From positions 1 to 20,441 of IMG/VR virus record IMGVR_UViG_3300034010_000164: DNA of 20,441 nt; one strand, given 5' to 3'. The notes under the pieces are model-generated. The model was not told where the DNA came from. It saw only the letters and a list, made by a program, of their open reading frames with translations, and did not search any database. The first letter of the stretch is position 1. Each line of letters begins with the position of its first letter. The position numbers were made by a program, and so were the translations under genes. This DNA comes from a virus. Positions 7,993 to 16,534 of this stretch are shown piece after piece.

Positions 7993-10900
7993 ATGACCAT
8001 CGAGAGCGGCGACATCAAACTGGTCGCGTCGCAAGTGATGCTGGACTCGGATCAAGGCGGCGGCGCCCCGACTTCCACCGTCATCAATGACGGCACCAGC
8101 AACAGCATCTTCCCCGATATTTCGGAAGTTGATCGCGCAGGCGGCCGAGTCAACCTGCGAAAACTGTTCGCATCGGTGCAGACCAGCGACACGGATCAGT
8201 ATTTCGGCGCCAATGTCATCGTCGCCGACCCGCCTGACGATCCTAACGTGTCGGTCAACCTGTTCACGACCAACGAGGTCTTTGATCGGCGCACCGAAGC
8301 GCGAGATCGGATCGAGTCGTATCTTGCTGTTGGAGCGATCTACTCGGGCTACCTGTTCGGCAACCACATCACCGGCATGCGGACGCTGACAATTCTGCAG
8401 CGCGAGGAAATTTCGCCGCCTGTAGTTGGTGACACGTTCGTTTTGCGTGCGTTTGAAGGACTTGTCAATGAAGTTGAGCAGTATGTTCGAGTATCGGACG
8501 TGGGTACGATTGTTCGCACGTTCGCCGATTCCGGTGGCGAGTTCCGGCGATTGCAAGTCACATTGGAAATCACCGACGCACTGCGCTCGGACTTCCCCGG
8601 CTTCGATGCCATACGCAACGATGCGACGGTGGTTTACACCGGAAAGACCAAGGTCTACGGCACGATCGTCGCAGACGCAGCGCGCTACTACGGCGTGGTG
8701 CCACTCGAACAGCCGGCCGAGATTGGAGATTTTACCATCAAGGCCGAGACGATTTTTACGCAGCTTGTACCAAGCACCCGGTTTGAGGTTCCCATTGCCG
8801 ACGCGCGCATGAATCGTCAAAGCGCGACCCTGGTCAAAGCCGGTGATATCTACAACCGCACGATCTCGATGACGTTCACCACGTCGCAGTCGATGTTCGT
8901 CGGTGGTGGCATTCTGCCGGGCAGCCTCAGTGTGACCCGAGGCGGCATCACGATCACCGACCGCGGCGGCGTGCTGATCGACAACGCTAACGCTCAGGTC
9001 GGCACCGTTGATTACGAGAACGGTATTCTCAGCCTACAGACCAACGTGTTCGGTTCAGGTGCAGGTACTCATTCGGTCGTATACACGCCTGCTCGGCGGC
9101 CAGTGGTTGTCACTGATTCTTTGGGCATTCCAATTAACGCGCAGAGCCAACGCCTGAACTATACGCTCACCCTCGATCCTGTTCCTGCGCGCGGATCGCT
9201 TGAGGTTTCCTATCGCGCGCTCAATCGCTGGTACACGTTGACCGACGACGGCAGTGGCACCCTTCGCGGTTCAGATGCAGCGTTCGGCGCCGGCACGCTG
9301 AACTACACGACTGGCGGCCTAAGCGTCACTCTAGGCGCACTGCCCGACGTTGATTCACAAGTCATCTTCACATACTCGTCGTCCGTGGTCGTCAAGGCGA
9401 TTTCTGAGGTTCAGCAGGCAGGCCCTTCTTTGCCACGAGCCTTCGGCAAGGTCGTGACGCTCGGACAGGCGATCAAGCCAGGCACACTGACGCTCACGTG
9501 GAATGATGGAGCGAACCGGACGGCCACTGATTTGAACGGCGCGCTGACGGGCGACGCGAGCGGGTCGATCAACTACGCCAATGGTCAGATTGTCTTTCGG
9601 CCGAATCTCTTGCCTGCAAAGAACACAAGTATTTCGGTTGCGATTCAAAACATCACGTCTCAGTCAGTCGATGTTCTGTCTTTTAACGATGCCGGAGCTA
9701 ACTGGACATTTGGCATTGCCGGGCCAGTAGAACCGCGCTCTGTTGAACTTGCGGTAAATGCGTTTTACAGTTACCCCCTTGATATAAGCGGTTCGATAGA
9801 GAATCGTTACTTTGTCATTCGCATAACCGACGATGGCGCGGGTAACCTTATTACCGGCAACATGACAAGCAATCTAGTAGTTGGCACTATCAACTACAGC
9901 AATGGGTCTTGCACGCTAGGAAAATCTATTTCTGAATACAAGGCTGAGATCGCTACTTTTAATTCTAGTTATCTGATTGGAGCGCAACCGTCAGGCGGTC
10001 AAGGGGGCGGCAGTATCGCTGCGTTTGATTGGAAGCGAACTGGAACTCAGATAATCAATGTCGTCATCAATCTGATTAACGGTCCAGGGTCGTTCACCAT
10101 TGAGAATGCTCCTTGGCAGTGGTGGGCTGGTGTCAACGCCAACGCAGCTATTGTTCGTTACGCAAATGGCTCGACATCGGCCGGCACTAGCGCATTCTCC
10201 CTGGACGAGATTTTCCTTCCGAACAATTCAAACGGTTTCACCGTCACGCCGGGCTACACGCCAAAACTGTCGTCGTTCTTCATTGGCCCGAATCTCTACG
10301 TGCGACGCGACAGCGATTGGATTGTCAATCCTGATCCAACCGACGGAAACGGAACCACGGTTGGTTCCGAAGCGATCATCGGTGGTATTCCCGGCGTGCT
10401 GTTGAGCACGTGGACATCGGGACTGACATCTACGCCGACTCAGATTGCAGGCACCGCTGATCCGTCATCGAGCGGGTCAAGCACGCCTTTGATCGTTGCC
10501 GGCGTCACGTTCCGCACCGCAGTTGCACCGCTGTTCAATGGCGGTTTCTCGATTGCCGGAAACTGGGTGGACGGCGGCGGTGCTTTGTTCAGCGCGACAG
10601 CAAACAACGCCGGGTTTATCAGCACCGGCAGCGCACCGCCCGATGCCAATACGCCGGGCTCGTGGGGCGTCTTTGGTGTGGTGGACTACGAGTCGGGCGT
10701 CGTGCAACTGCGCTTTGGTCGTCGCGTGCCTGAAAGCATGGCTACGGCAAATGGCGTTGCTGACATCACCGAATTGGCAATACCGAATGTCACGCTTGTG
10801 CAGACGCGCTTTGCGCAGGCTGACACGCTACGCTACAACGCAGTGGGCTACGCCTACCTGCCGCTGGACGCGACCCTTCTCGGCCTAGACCCGGTGCGCT

Positions 10901-11724
10901 TGCCGAGCGATGGTCGCGTACCGATCTTCCGACCAGGTGCGTTTGTAGTTGTCGGCAACACCGCTACGGTCGGTCCCGTTACCGTGAGCAACGGGCAGAC
11001 GATCAACTGTGGGCGGGTGCGCTTGTCTCGGGTGCGCGTGATTGGCGCCAACAATCAGGTTATCAACACTGGATTCACGACCAACCTCGACCTCGGCACC
11101 GTTACGTTCAACGATGTTACTGGCTACTCTCAACCTGTTCGCATCGAGCACAGGATCGAGGACATGGTGCTTGTGAGCGATGCGCAGATCAACGGTCAAC
11201 TGACCTTCACTCGCGCGCTGACGCATGACTATCCGGCGCCAGGCACTTACGTGTCAAGCGCCCTGGTCGCTGGCGACCTTTCGGCTCGGGTCGCAGAACT
11301 GTTCGATCAGCAGACTTGGAACAACGTGTGGAGCGACAGTCCCGTGGGTAGCCCGGCCACGGGCACGTTCAACGACATCCAATATCCGATTGTCGTGACT
11401 AACCGCGGCGCGCTGACCGAGCGGTGGGCGCTGCAATTCATCAACAACACGAACTTCAACATTATCGGCGAGCACGTCGGCGTGATCGGCCAGGGGAACA
11501 CGTCAACGAACTGCGCACCGCTGAACCCCGCAACCAACGAGCCCTACTTCACGATCCCGTTCCAAGGGTGGGGCTTGGGATGGGCGACCGGCAACGTGCT
11601 GCGCTTCAACACGGCCGGCGCGTTCTACCCAGTTTGGGTTGCCCGCACGATCCTGCAAGGCCCGGAAACGGTAATCAACGACTCCTTCACCATCCTGATC
11701 CGCGGCGACGTGGATCGTCCGTAA
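7993..11724 (+). CDS. Large repeat-containing tail protein (distal tail or fibre)
   Basis: A 1243-aa protein. I chose ATG 7993, which has GGAG at 7982-7985 and begins MTIESGDIKLVASQVMLDS; an upstream in-frame ATG at 7909 lies wholly inside the previous gene and would add an unlikely 28-residue tail. Residues 1-310 form a first domain present in no other gene here. Residues about 320-650 contain four copies of a beta repeat (T-D-x-G-x-G-x-L ... G-T-I/V-x-Y-x-x-G). A degenerate fifth copy (VVDYESGVVQL) is near residue 895. Residues about 556-720 have markedly lower GC. It lacks a membrane segment. The role is most likely a major tail-tip or fibre component contacting the host; homologues I recall are annotated only as virion structural proteins. 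It is followed 15 bases later by the next tail gene. Confidence 0.8.
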   Translation: MTIESGDIKLVASQVMLDSDQGGGAPTSTVINDGTSNSIFPDISEVDRAGGRVNLRKLFASVQTSDTDQYFGANVIVADPPDDPNVSVNLFTTNEVFDRRTEARDRIESYLAVGAIYSGYLFGNHITGMRTLTILQREEISPPVVGDTFVLRAFEGLVNEVEQYVRVSDVGTIVRTFADSGGEFRRLQVTLEITDALRSDFPGFDAIRNDATVVYTGKTKVYGTIVADAARYYGVVPLEQPAEIGDFTIKAETIFTQLVPSTRFEVPIADARMNRQSATLVKAGDIYNRTISMTFTTSQSMFVGGGILPGSLSVTRGGITITDRGGVLIDNANAQVGTVDYENGILSLQTNVFGSGAGTHSVVYTPARRPVVVTDSLGIPINAQSQRLNYTLTLDPVPARGSLEVSYRALNRWYTLTDDGSGTLRGSDAAFGAGTLNYTTGGLSVTLGALPDVDSQVIFTYSSSVVVKAISEVQQAGPSLPRAFGKVVTLGQAIKPGTLTLTWNDGANRTATDLNGALTGDASGSINYANGQIVFRPNLLPAKNTSISVAIQNITSQSVDVLSFNDAGANWTFGIAGPVEPRSVELAVNAFYSYPLDISGSIENRYFVIRITDDGAGNLITGNMTSNLVVGTINYSNGSCTLGKSISEYKAEIATFNSSYLIGAQPSGGQGGGSIAAFDWKRTGTQIINVVINLINGPGSFTIENAPWQWWAGVNANAAIVRYANGSTSAGTSAFSLDEIFLPNNSNGFTVTPGYTPKLSSFFIGPNLYVRRDSDWIVNPDPTDGNGTTVGSEAIIGGIPGVLLSTWTSGLTSTPTQIAGTADPSSSGSSTPLIVAGVTFRTAVAPLFNGGFSIAGNWVDGGGALFSATANNAGFISTGSAPPDANTPGSWGVFGVVDYESGVVQLRFGRRVPESMATANGVADITELAIPNVTLVQTRFAQADTLRYNAVGYAYLPLDATLLGLDPVRLPSDGRVPIFRPGAFVVVGNTATVGPVTVSNGQTINCGRVRLSRVRVIGANNQVINTGFTTNLDLGTVTFNDVTGYSQPVRIEHRIEDMVLVSDAQINGQLTFTRALTHDYPAPGTYVSSALVAGDLSARVAELFDQQTWNNVWSDSPVGSPATGTFNDIQYPIVVTNRGALTERWALQFINNTNFNIIGEHVGVIGQGNTSTNCAPLNPATNEPYFTIPFQGWGLGWATGNVLRFNTAGAFYPVWVARTILQGPETVINDSFTILIRGDVDRP
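8949..9918 (+). repeat. Tandem beta-repeat region inside the 1243-aa tail protein
   Basis: Four protein-level copies sit near residues 320-349, 414-447, 509-535 and 610-642. The shared core is an Asp-x-Gly turn, then Gly-Thr-Val/Ile/Leu-x-Tyr-x-x-Gly, then a strand of alternating Leu/Val: ITDRGGVLIDN with GTVDYENG, LTDDGSGTLRG with GTLNYTTG, ATDLNGALTG with GSINYANG, and ITDDGAGNLITG with GTINYSNG. Spacing is about 95-100 residues. The nucleotide sequences have diverged, so these are old domain duplications rather than a recent repeat. Confidence 0.75.
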
Positions 11725-11739
11725 CCTGAGAGCTACGCT

Positions 11740-12909
11740 ATGTCCTCTGTAAAGTTCCTTCATTCGCAAATGACCGGCGCTCCACAACTGTCGGGGACGG
11801 TCGGCTCGATGATCGCCTTGCTCGACGCCTGCCTGATTAACGGGTTCGGCGGCGGCAGCGTCGATTCCCTGGTCGTCAATAACAACGTAGTGACATGCAC
11901 GCGCAGCGCCGGCCACCCCTACGAGATCGGCAGCGTGTGCGAAATGTCGGGCGCCACGGTGACGGGTGGTGGCACGGTCAACGGACAATTCATCGTCACG
12001 ACGGTCACTTCTACCCAATGGACATACGCAGTGACCGGAGTGTCAAATCAGACTGCGACGGGCTCGATCACGCACAAGGCCGCTGCGCTCGGATGGGCCA
12101 AGCCTTTCACGGGCACGAACCTCGCGGTCTATCGCTCACCGAACGTCGCAGGGACGCGATGCTTCTTGCGCGTAAATGACACTGACGCGCGTGACACTCG
12201 CGTGGTTGGCTACGAGACGATGAGCGACGTGAACACCGGCACCGGCATTTTTCCGACTGCGGTTCAGCAGTCGGGCGGGTTGTTCTGGACTAAATCGAAT
12301 GATGCAAACGCAACCACTCGGCAGTGGATCATCGTCGGTGACGATCGTGCGTTCCTTATTGCGATCTCGCACGGCACGAACACCGCATACAACACGAGTT
12401 TCTTCGGAGACATTAACTCGGTTAAGTCGCCCGACCCGTTTGCTTGCATGATTCACGGTTTTCAAACCACTCGCACTAATACAACTTTGGCAGGAAACGG
12501 TCAAGGAGACTTGCAGCAGATTTCGCCGATTAACGCGGTACCTGGGCTTTTCTTGCCGCGATCTTCGAGTGGCCTTGGATCAGCCTCGCAAGCTCGCACA
12601 AGTTCGCTAACGATGAGCATAGGCGCTTCAACAGTCTTCTCAGGCGTAAGCACTGCTGGTTCAGTTACATTTCCGAACCCTGCAGACAACGGCGTCTACA
12701 TCGCGCCGATGTATGTAATTGATTCTCCGATGTTGTCATATCGCGGCGTTCTACCGGGTCTGTATTGGTGCTTTCAGAACATTGGTGACGCCATCTTCGC
12801 CCCGCGAGAGTATTTGACCAGCGTCACGGCCTACCCCGGTCGCACTTTCCGCGCCATTAATAACAATACCGGCGTCGCGTTCGTGGACATCACTGGTCCG
12901 TGGAGGTAA
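11740..12909 (+). CDS. Virion structural protein, tail-associated
   Basis: A 389-aa protein starting 15 bases after the large tail gene, with GAGAG upstream. The N-terminus (VKFLHSQMTGAPQLSGTVGS, then LDACLINGFGGGSVDSLVV) is characteristic of a phage structural protein family that I recall from several siphophages, always in the tail-tip gene cluster. Residues about 40-115 form a beta module with GHPYEIGSVCEMSGA, VNGQFIVTTVTSTQWTY and NQTATGSITHK, similar in layout to the module inserted in the major tail protein. The middle (about 190-260) has lower GC and may be host-range variable. The C-terminus reads YPGRTFRAINNNTGVAFVDI, a form seen at the ends of such proteins. No enzyme motif is visible. 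The role is probably in the tail tip; the exact function is unknown. Confidence 0.75.
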   Translation: MSSVKFLHSQMTGAPQLSGTVGSMIALLDACLINGFGGGSVDSLVVNNNVVTCTRSAGHPYEIGSVCEMSGATVTGGGTVNGQFIVTTVTSTQWTYAVTGVSNQTATGSITHKAAALGWAKPFTGTNLAVYRSPNVAGTRCFLRVNDTDARDTRVVGYETMSDVNTGTGIFPTAVQQSGGLFWTKSNDANATTRQWIIVGDDRAFLIAISHGTNTAYNTSFFGDINSVKSPDPFACMIHGFQTTRTNTTLAGNGQGDLQQISPINAVPGLFLPRSSSGLGSASQARTSSLTMSIGASTVFSGVSTAGSVTFPNPADNGVYIAPMYVIDSPMLSYRGVLPGLYWCFQNIGDAIFAPREYLTSVTAYPGRTFRAINNNTGVAFVDITGPWR

Positions 12910-12912
12910 GTC

Positions 12913-13959
12913 GTGCCGAACGTGTATCGGTATTTCAGCAGCACGCTAGACGGCGCGCTATTGGGCCGATCGGGTGCCGTTCTGTCGTCTGCCCAAGCGC
13001 GGTTCGGTGGAGGTTCTGTGCTTTGCGCCAACGGCGCGCATATCGAAGCTCCACAGATCGACGCTACTCATCTGTCGATGGACTCAGGTGACTTCACTAT
13101 CGAAGGCTTCTCGTATCTGTTGTCAAAACCATCGACGTTCCCCGCACTGGTTTCAAACTTTTCGTCTTTTAGTTCAAACTCGATTGCAATTTATGCAGGG
13201 GGAAGCACTGGCAGTGAAACGCGGTATCTAGTAGCGATTACCAACAGCGGTTTTCCGACCATCACATCGACAAGCACCATCGTTTACAACCAGTGGCAGC
13301 ATTGGGCGCTTACGCGCCTTGGCAACGTATTTACGCTCTGGATTCAGGGAACAAGTCAGGGTTCGGCGACAATCGCTGCAAACCTGACTTCAAGTATTGG
13401 TTGGACGTTCGGCAACAGCCGAGATTTACTTAACAACAGTTTTATCAACGGTCATTTGAACTGGATACGCATCAAGAAAGGCATTGCGCTTTACACAGCG
13501 CCGTTTACGCCGCCGTCCGTAGCCTTCGGCACCAACTCGGGCGGCGACGCAACTTGGAGCAACACGTCGCTTGTAGCGCCGCTTGATTCGCAGTTCGCAC
13601 TACCGGCTAGGGGGTTGCAGAACGGCGCTGGCCGCTTCGCGCAGTTCGCTTCGCCTGCGTTCTCGGCCAGTGGCTTCTCGGTCCTGCCGTTGATGTACCG
13701 CATCGACTACGGCGGTCGAGGCAAGATTTACGGGACGGTGAAGATTAAATCAGCGACGCCGATTCCTGTTGCAAGAGCCGTCAGGCTAATCCGCGATGTC
13801 GATGGTGTGTGCGTGAGCGAAGTGTGGAGCGATCCGGCGACGGGCTATTACGAGTTCGTTGGGTTCGATCCGCGTGTGCGCTACACGGTCTTGACCTATG
13901 ACTACACGAACAATTATCGCGCCGTCGTGGCCGACAACTTGACAGCGGAGGTCATTTAA
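12913..13959 (+). CDS. LamG-type lectin-like tail protein with regulatory-like C-terminal domain
   Basis: A 348-aa protein that starts at GTG 12913, three bases after the preceding stop. Residues about 10-200 look like a concanavalin A/LamG-type jelly roll: SGDFTIEGFSY, YNQWQHWALTRLGNVFTLWI and INGHLNWIRIKKGIALYTAPF are the usual LamG landmarks. Such domains bind sugars or proteins and are often found in receptor-binding tail proteins. Residues about 270-348 resemble a carboxypeptidase-regulatory-like beta sandwich (GKIYGTVKIKSATPIPVARA with SDPATGYYEFVGFDP). The LamG coding part is AT-richer than its surroundings (13141-13200 has 25 G/C of 60 by hand count). The stop overlaps the next start (TAATG). 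It is a good candidate for host surface recognition, though no binding site can be read from sequence. Confidence 0.8.
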   Translation: MPNVYRYFSSTLDGALLGRSGAVLSSAQARFGGGSVLCANGAHIEAPQIDATHLSMDSGDFTIEGFSYLLSKPSTFPALVSNFSSFSSNSIAIYAGGSTGSETRYLVAITNSGFPTITSTSTIVYNQWQHWALTRLGNVFTLWIQGTSQGSATIAANLTSSIGWTFGNSRDLLNNSFINGHLNWIRIKKGIALYTAPFTPPSVAFGTNSGGDATWSNTSLVAPLDSQFALPARGLQNGAGRFAQFASPAFSASGFSVLPLMYRIDYGGRGKIYGTVKIKSATPIPVARAVRLIRDVDGVCVSEVWSDPATGYYEFVGFDPRVRYTVLTYDYTNNYRAVVADNLTAEVI

Positions 13960-14357
13960 TGGCTGCTGTTGACATCTCAACCGCTCTTAACGAAGCGCGG
14001 CTTACTGCAACGCGAGACTATCTAGACAGCGGCACATCGAGCGCCAAGCTGCAAATCTACGCGACGCCTCGACCGACGCCGGGTGGAGCGCCTTCACCGG
14101 GTACGCTCTTGGTCGAATTGATTCTGACGGAACCCTGCGGCACGGTCGCTGGCGGCGTCTTGACCGTAACCGCCGTAGGTGAGGCTACAGCAGTGGGCTC
14201 GGGCACCCCGGTGTGGGGGCGCTTCGTGAATGGCTCTGGTGCATGGGTGATCGACGCCGATGCAGGCGGCCCCGGAAGCAACCAGCCTATCGTCCTGTCC
14301 GATACAAGCGTCTTGGCGGGAGGGAAACTCTCGCTTCTAAGCTGCGTCTTGGGGTAA
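13959..14357 (+). CDS. Small tail-cluster protein, unrecognised
   Basis: A 132-aa protein whose ATG shares one base with the stop of the LamG gene (TAATG at 13957-13961), indicating coupled translation. The N-terminus (MAAVDISTALNEARLTATRD) is helical, and the rest looks beta-rich with Gly/Pro turns (PTPGGAPSPGTLLVELILTE, GGVLTVTAVGEATAVGSGT, GRFVNGSGAWVIDADAG). The sequence is rather low in charge and resembles small accessory proteins found next to phage fibre genes, but I could not assign a family. It has no signal peptide, membrane segment or catalytic motif. It lies between the lectin-like protein and the hub-like protein, so a tail-tip structural or assembly role is likely. Confidence 0.6.
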   Translation: MAAVDISTALNEARLTATRDYLDSGTSSAKLQIYATPRPTPGGAPSPGTLLVELILTEPCGTVAGGVLTVTAVGEATAVGSGTPVWGRFVNGSGAWVIDADAGGPGSNQPIVLSDTSVLAGGKLSLLSCVLG

Positions 14358-14360
14358 GCA

Positions 14361-16310
14361 GTGTCGTCGTCTCCTGTCGAACTGCTATTTCGACAGCAAC
14401 CGAAAAGCAACCCTGCCGAGTTGCTTTTCGGTGAGGTCGAGTCTCTGCCTGACGCAGATATTGCGGTCAACATCACCCTGCCGCCGCTGACCGTAGCGGC
14501 ACTGATCGGCCGCGAGGTCGAGGTAACGGCAAACATCACGCTGCCCGCGCTCACGGTCAGCGCGAATGTGCTCGTATTTGAGCCGATTGAGATTGTCGCA
14601 ACGATCCCCTTGCCGCCGCTGACTGTCGCGGTTTCTGCCGATTACGACATCGCAGTCTCACGCCCCCTGGTCAATCAGCGCTCGTCGTCATGGCAGAAGG
14701 CCAACGCTCTGTCGATCAATCGCGGTGCTCGCCACAATGTCACAGTCAAGCGATTGGACGGAAAGCAAAGCCGGTGGCAGGGCGCGCTCGGTGCAGACTC
14801 GTCAAGCGCAAGCGCGTACAGCGAAGGTGTACCGGTCAAGGGTGCGAGCCAAAGCGGATTCGAGGACGCTACGCGCGTTCAAACGTGGGAGACACGGACG
14901 CTACATCAAGACGCGATCCGCGACCGGCGTCAGTCTTCGGACAGTGTTTGGCAGAACGGCGTGCCTGTGCGATTCGACCGCACATCTCTGTTTTCTGACA
15001 TGCTTCGCGGCGCGCGGCCAGAGATCGTTGCAAAGTGGGACCAAGGGGTCGGTGTGCGCAAGCAGCACGACCACGATATTCGGCTTGCGTCAACTCTGCG
15101 CAAACCGCTTCTCTCGACTTTTCAGCAGGCGTGGCGTCCGCGGCCAGGGCAATCACAGCCGCCGCAACCGCCCGGCCCCGAGCCCTGCTATCTGCCGGAT
15201 ACCAATCTGTTGTTTGACGGATTGGCGGCCACTGACGGGCATCTGATCTTTATTTGCGAGCGGCACGACGGCGGGGGCGGTGGACCCACCGAGACGATCG
15301 TCGTGCCGGTACGGAGTGTTTACATGGTCATCAACAACATTCTGCTGCGTCGCGTGAGCGACAACTTCCTGATCCCCACGTTCGCCTTGTCGTTGTCGAT
15401 CGACGCCGACTCGTGGACGTGGGGATTCAGCGCGAGCCTTCCGGCGACAGCGCTCGACGCAGTTATGCCGTCAGCCGGCACGCCGATCGAACTCGACGCG
15501 AGCATCAACGGCACGTCGTATCGAGTGATCGTCGAGAGCATCGGACGCGAGCGCGCCTTCAACAGCGACACGATCCGCATCTCGGGTCGCGGCAAGAACG
15601 CAGTCTTGGCCGCGCCCTACGCGCCGACGCAGACCTTCACGAACGCCAGCCAGCGCACGGCGCAGCAGTTGATGGACGACGTGCTCACGCTCAACAACGT
15701 GCCGCTTGGCTGGACGATCGACTGGCAATTGGACGATTGGCTCGTGCCGGCCGGCGCATTCGCCGCGCAGGGAAGCTACATTGACGGGTTGACTGCTATT
15801 GCGTCGGCTGCCGGGGCATATCTGCAACCGCATCCGACGTTGCAGCAAATGCGCGTGTTGCTGCAATACCCGATCGCCCCGTGGGAATGGGCGACGGTGA
15901 CGCCCGACTACGAATTGCCGAGCGCTGTGACGGTGCGCGAGAGCACGGAATGGATTGACAAGCCCGCCTACAACCGGGTTTTCGTGTCGGGCCAATCGCA
16001 AGGCATTCTCGGCCAGGTGACTCGCACCGGCACTGCCGGCGATCTCGTGGCGCCGATGGTCACTGACCCGCTCATCACCGAGGTCAACGCCGCGCGCCAG
16101 CGGGGCATCTCGGTGCTCGGCGACACCGGCCGCAAGGCGCTGCTCGGATTGCGTTTGCCGATTTTGCAGGAAACGGGCGTTATCCTTCCGGGCAAATTTG
16201 TCCGATACACCGATGGCGCCGACGAAATGATCGGCATCGTGCGTGGGACCAATGTCGAAGCCACGAGCCCCGAGGCGTGGCAGACCCTCGAAGTGGAGAC
16301 GCAACTATGA
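14361..16310 (+). CDS. Modular tail hub-like protein with N-terminal repeats
   Basis: A 649-aa protein starting at GTG 14361, three bases after the preceding stop. It has four parts. (1) Residues 1-25 repeat an Ala/Val-Glu-Leu-Leu-Phe motif (VELLF, AELLF). (2) Residues about 31-100 hold three copies of a Leu-Pro-x-Leu-Thr-Val beta hairpin at residues 40, 61 and 84. (3) Residues about 107-258 have Trp at 111, 139, 176, 197, 226 and 258, several in W-Q-x-G-like units, ending in a Pro-rich linker (about 259-276). (4) After a Gly run near 303-309, residues about 315-649 look like a tail hub of the gp27/gp44 class: WTWGFSASLPATALDAV, RISGRGKNAVLAAPYA, LTAIASAAGAYLQPHPTLQQ and PAYNRVFVSG. The hub would connect the tube to the tip. 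Its position downstream of the fibre-like genes is unusual. The hub call is by pattern and is moderate. Confidence 0.65.
   Translation: MSSSPVELLFRQQPKSNPAELLFGEVESLPDADIAVNITLPPLTVAALIGREVEVTANITLPALTVSANVLVFEPIEIVATIPLPPLTVAVSADYDIAVSRPLVNQRSSSWQKANALSINRGARHNVTVKRLDGKQSRWQGALGADSSSASAYSEGVPVKGASQSGFEDATRVQTWETRTLHQDAIRDRRQSSDSVWQNGVPVRFDRTSLFSDMLRGARPEIVAKWDQGVGVRKQHDHDIRLASTLRKPLLSTFQQAWRPRPGQSQPPQPPGPEPCYLPDTNLLFDGLAATDGHLIFICERHDGGGGGPTETIVVPVRSVYMVINNILLRRVSDNFLIPTFALSLSIDADSWTWGFSASLPATALDAVMPSAGTPIELDASINGTSYRVIVESIGRERAFNSDTIRISGRGKNAVLAAPYAPTQTFTNASQRTAQQLMDDVLTLNNVPLGWTIDWQLDDWLVPAGAFAAQGSYIDGLTAIASAAGAYLQPHPTLQQMRVLLQYPIAPWEWATVTPDYELPSAVTVRESTEWIDKPAYNRVFVSGQSQGILGQVTRTGTAGDLVAPMVTDPLITEVNAARQRGISVLGDTGRKALLGLRLPILQETGVILPGKFVRYTDGADEMIGIVRGTNVEATSPEAWQTLEVETQL
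14454..15134 (+). repeat. Repeat modules in the N-terminal half of the hub-like protein
   Basis: Codons 32-100 encode three units built on NITLPPLTV, NITLPALTV and TIPLPPLTV, spaced 21 and 23 residues apart. The DNA of these units is also recognisably similar (14478, 14541 and 14610). From codon 111 on there is a looser set of Trp-containing units: SWQKANALS, RWQGALGAD, VWQNGVPVR, KWDQGVGVR, FQQAW. The units vary in spacing (about 21-37 residues). Together they make a long beta-rich N-terminal extension on an otherwise compact hub domain. Confidence 0.65.
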
Positions 16311-16525
16311 ATCTCTTTAAGGTCTTCAAGTCGCTGATCCCCGAGCCGCCTTTGCAGGTTGGCGACGTGATCGCATTTGACGATGGCACCGCCCTAGTCG
16401 AACTACCCGGTGGTGGTGTGGTGCAAGCACGAGGCGAAGCCATTATTGGCGAGCGAGTTTTTGTGCGTGATGGCGTTATCGAAGGCCCGGCGCCAACGCT
16501 GCCGGTAGAAATCATTTCTGTATAA
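16307..16525 (+). CDS. Small beta-rich tail or baseplate protein
   Basis: A 72-aa protein that begins at ATG 16307, overlapping the hub gene stop by four bases (ATGA). An in-frame ATG at 16277 exists, but it lies inside the hub gene and gives a non-matching N-terminus (MADPRSGDAT). The core (LQVGDVIAFDDGTALVELPG, GGGVVQARGEAIIGERVFV) has short alternating strands with Gly turns, the layout of an OB or SH3-like small barrel. Its position directly after the hub gene, and its translational coupling, suggest that it binds the hub or plugs the tail tip, as OB-fold proteins do in many contractile and siphophage tips. The family was not recognised with certainty. Confidence 0.7.
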   Translation: MNLFKVFKSLIPEPPLQVGDVIAFDDGTALVELPGGGVVQARGEAIIGERVFVRDGVIEGPAPTLPVEIISV

Positions 16526-16534
16526 GGAGTCGTC

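Noticed and set aside
7978-8820. A 280-codon - strand frame opposite the start of the 1243-aa gene
   Set aside because: No recognisable motif, and the + strand frame has a strong ribosome site and repeat domains.
15471-16304. A 277-codon - strand frame opposite the hub-like domain
   Set aside because: Composition is typical of antisense translation of GC-rich DNA; the + strand product has a plausible hub-like pattern.
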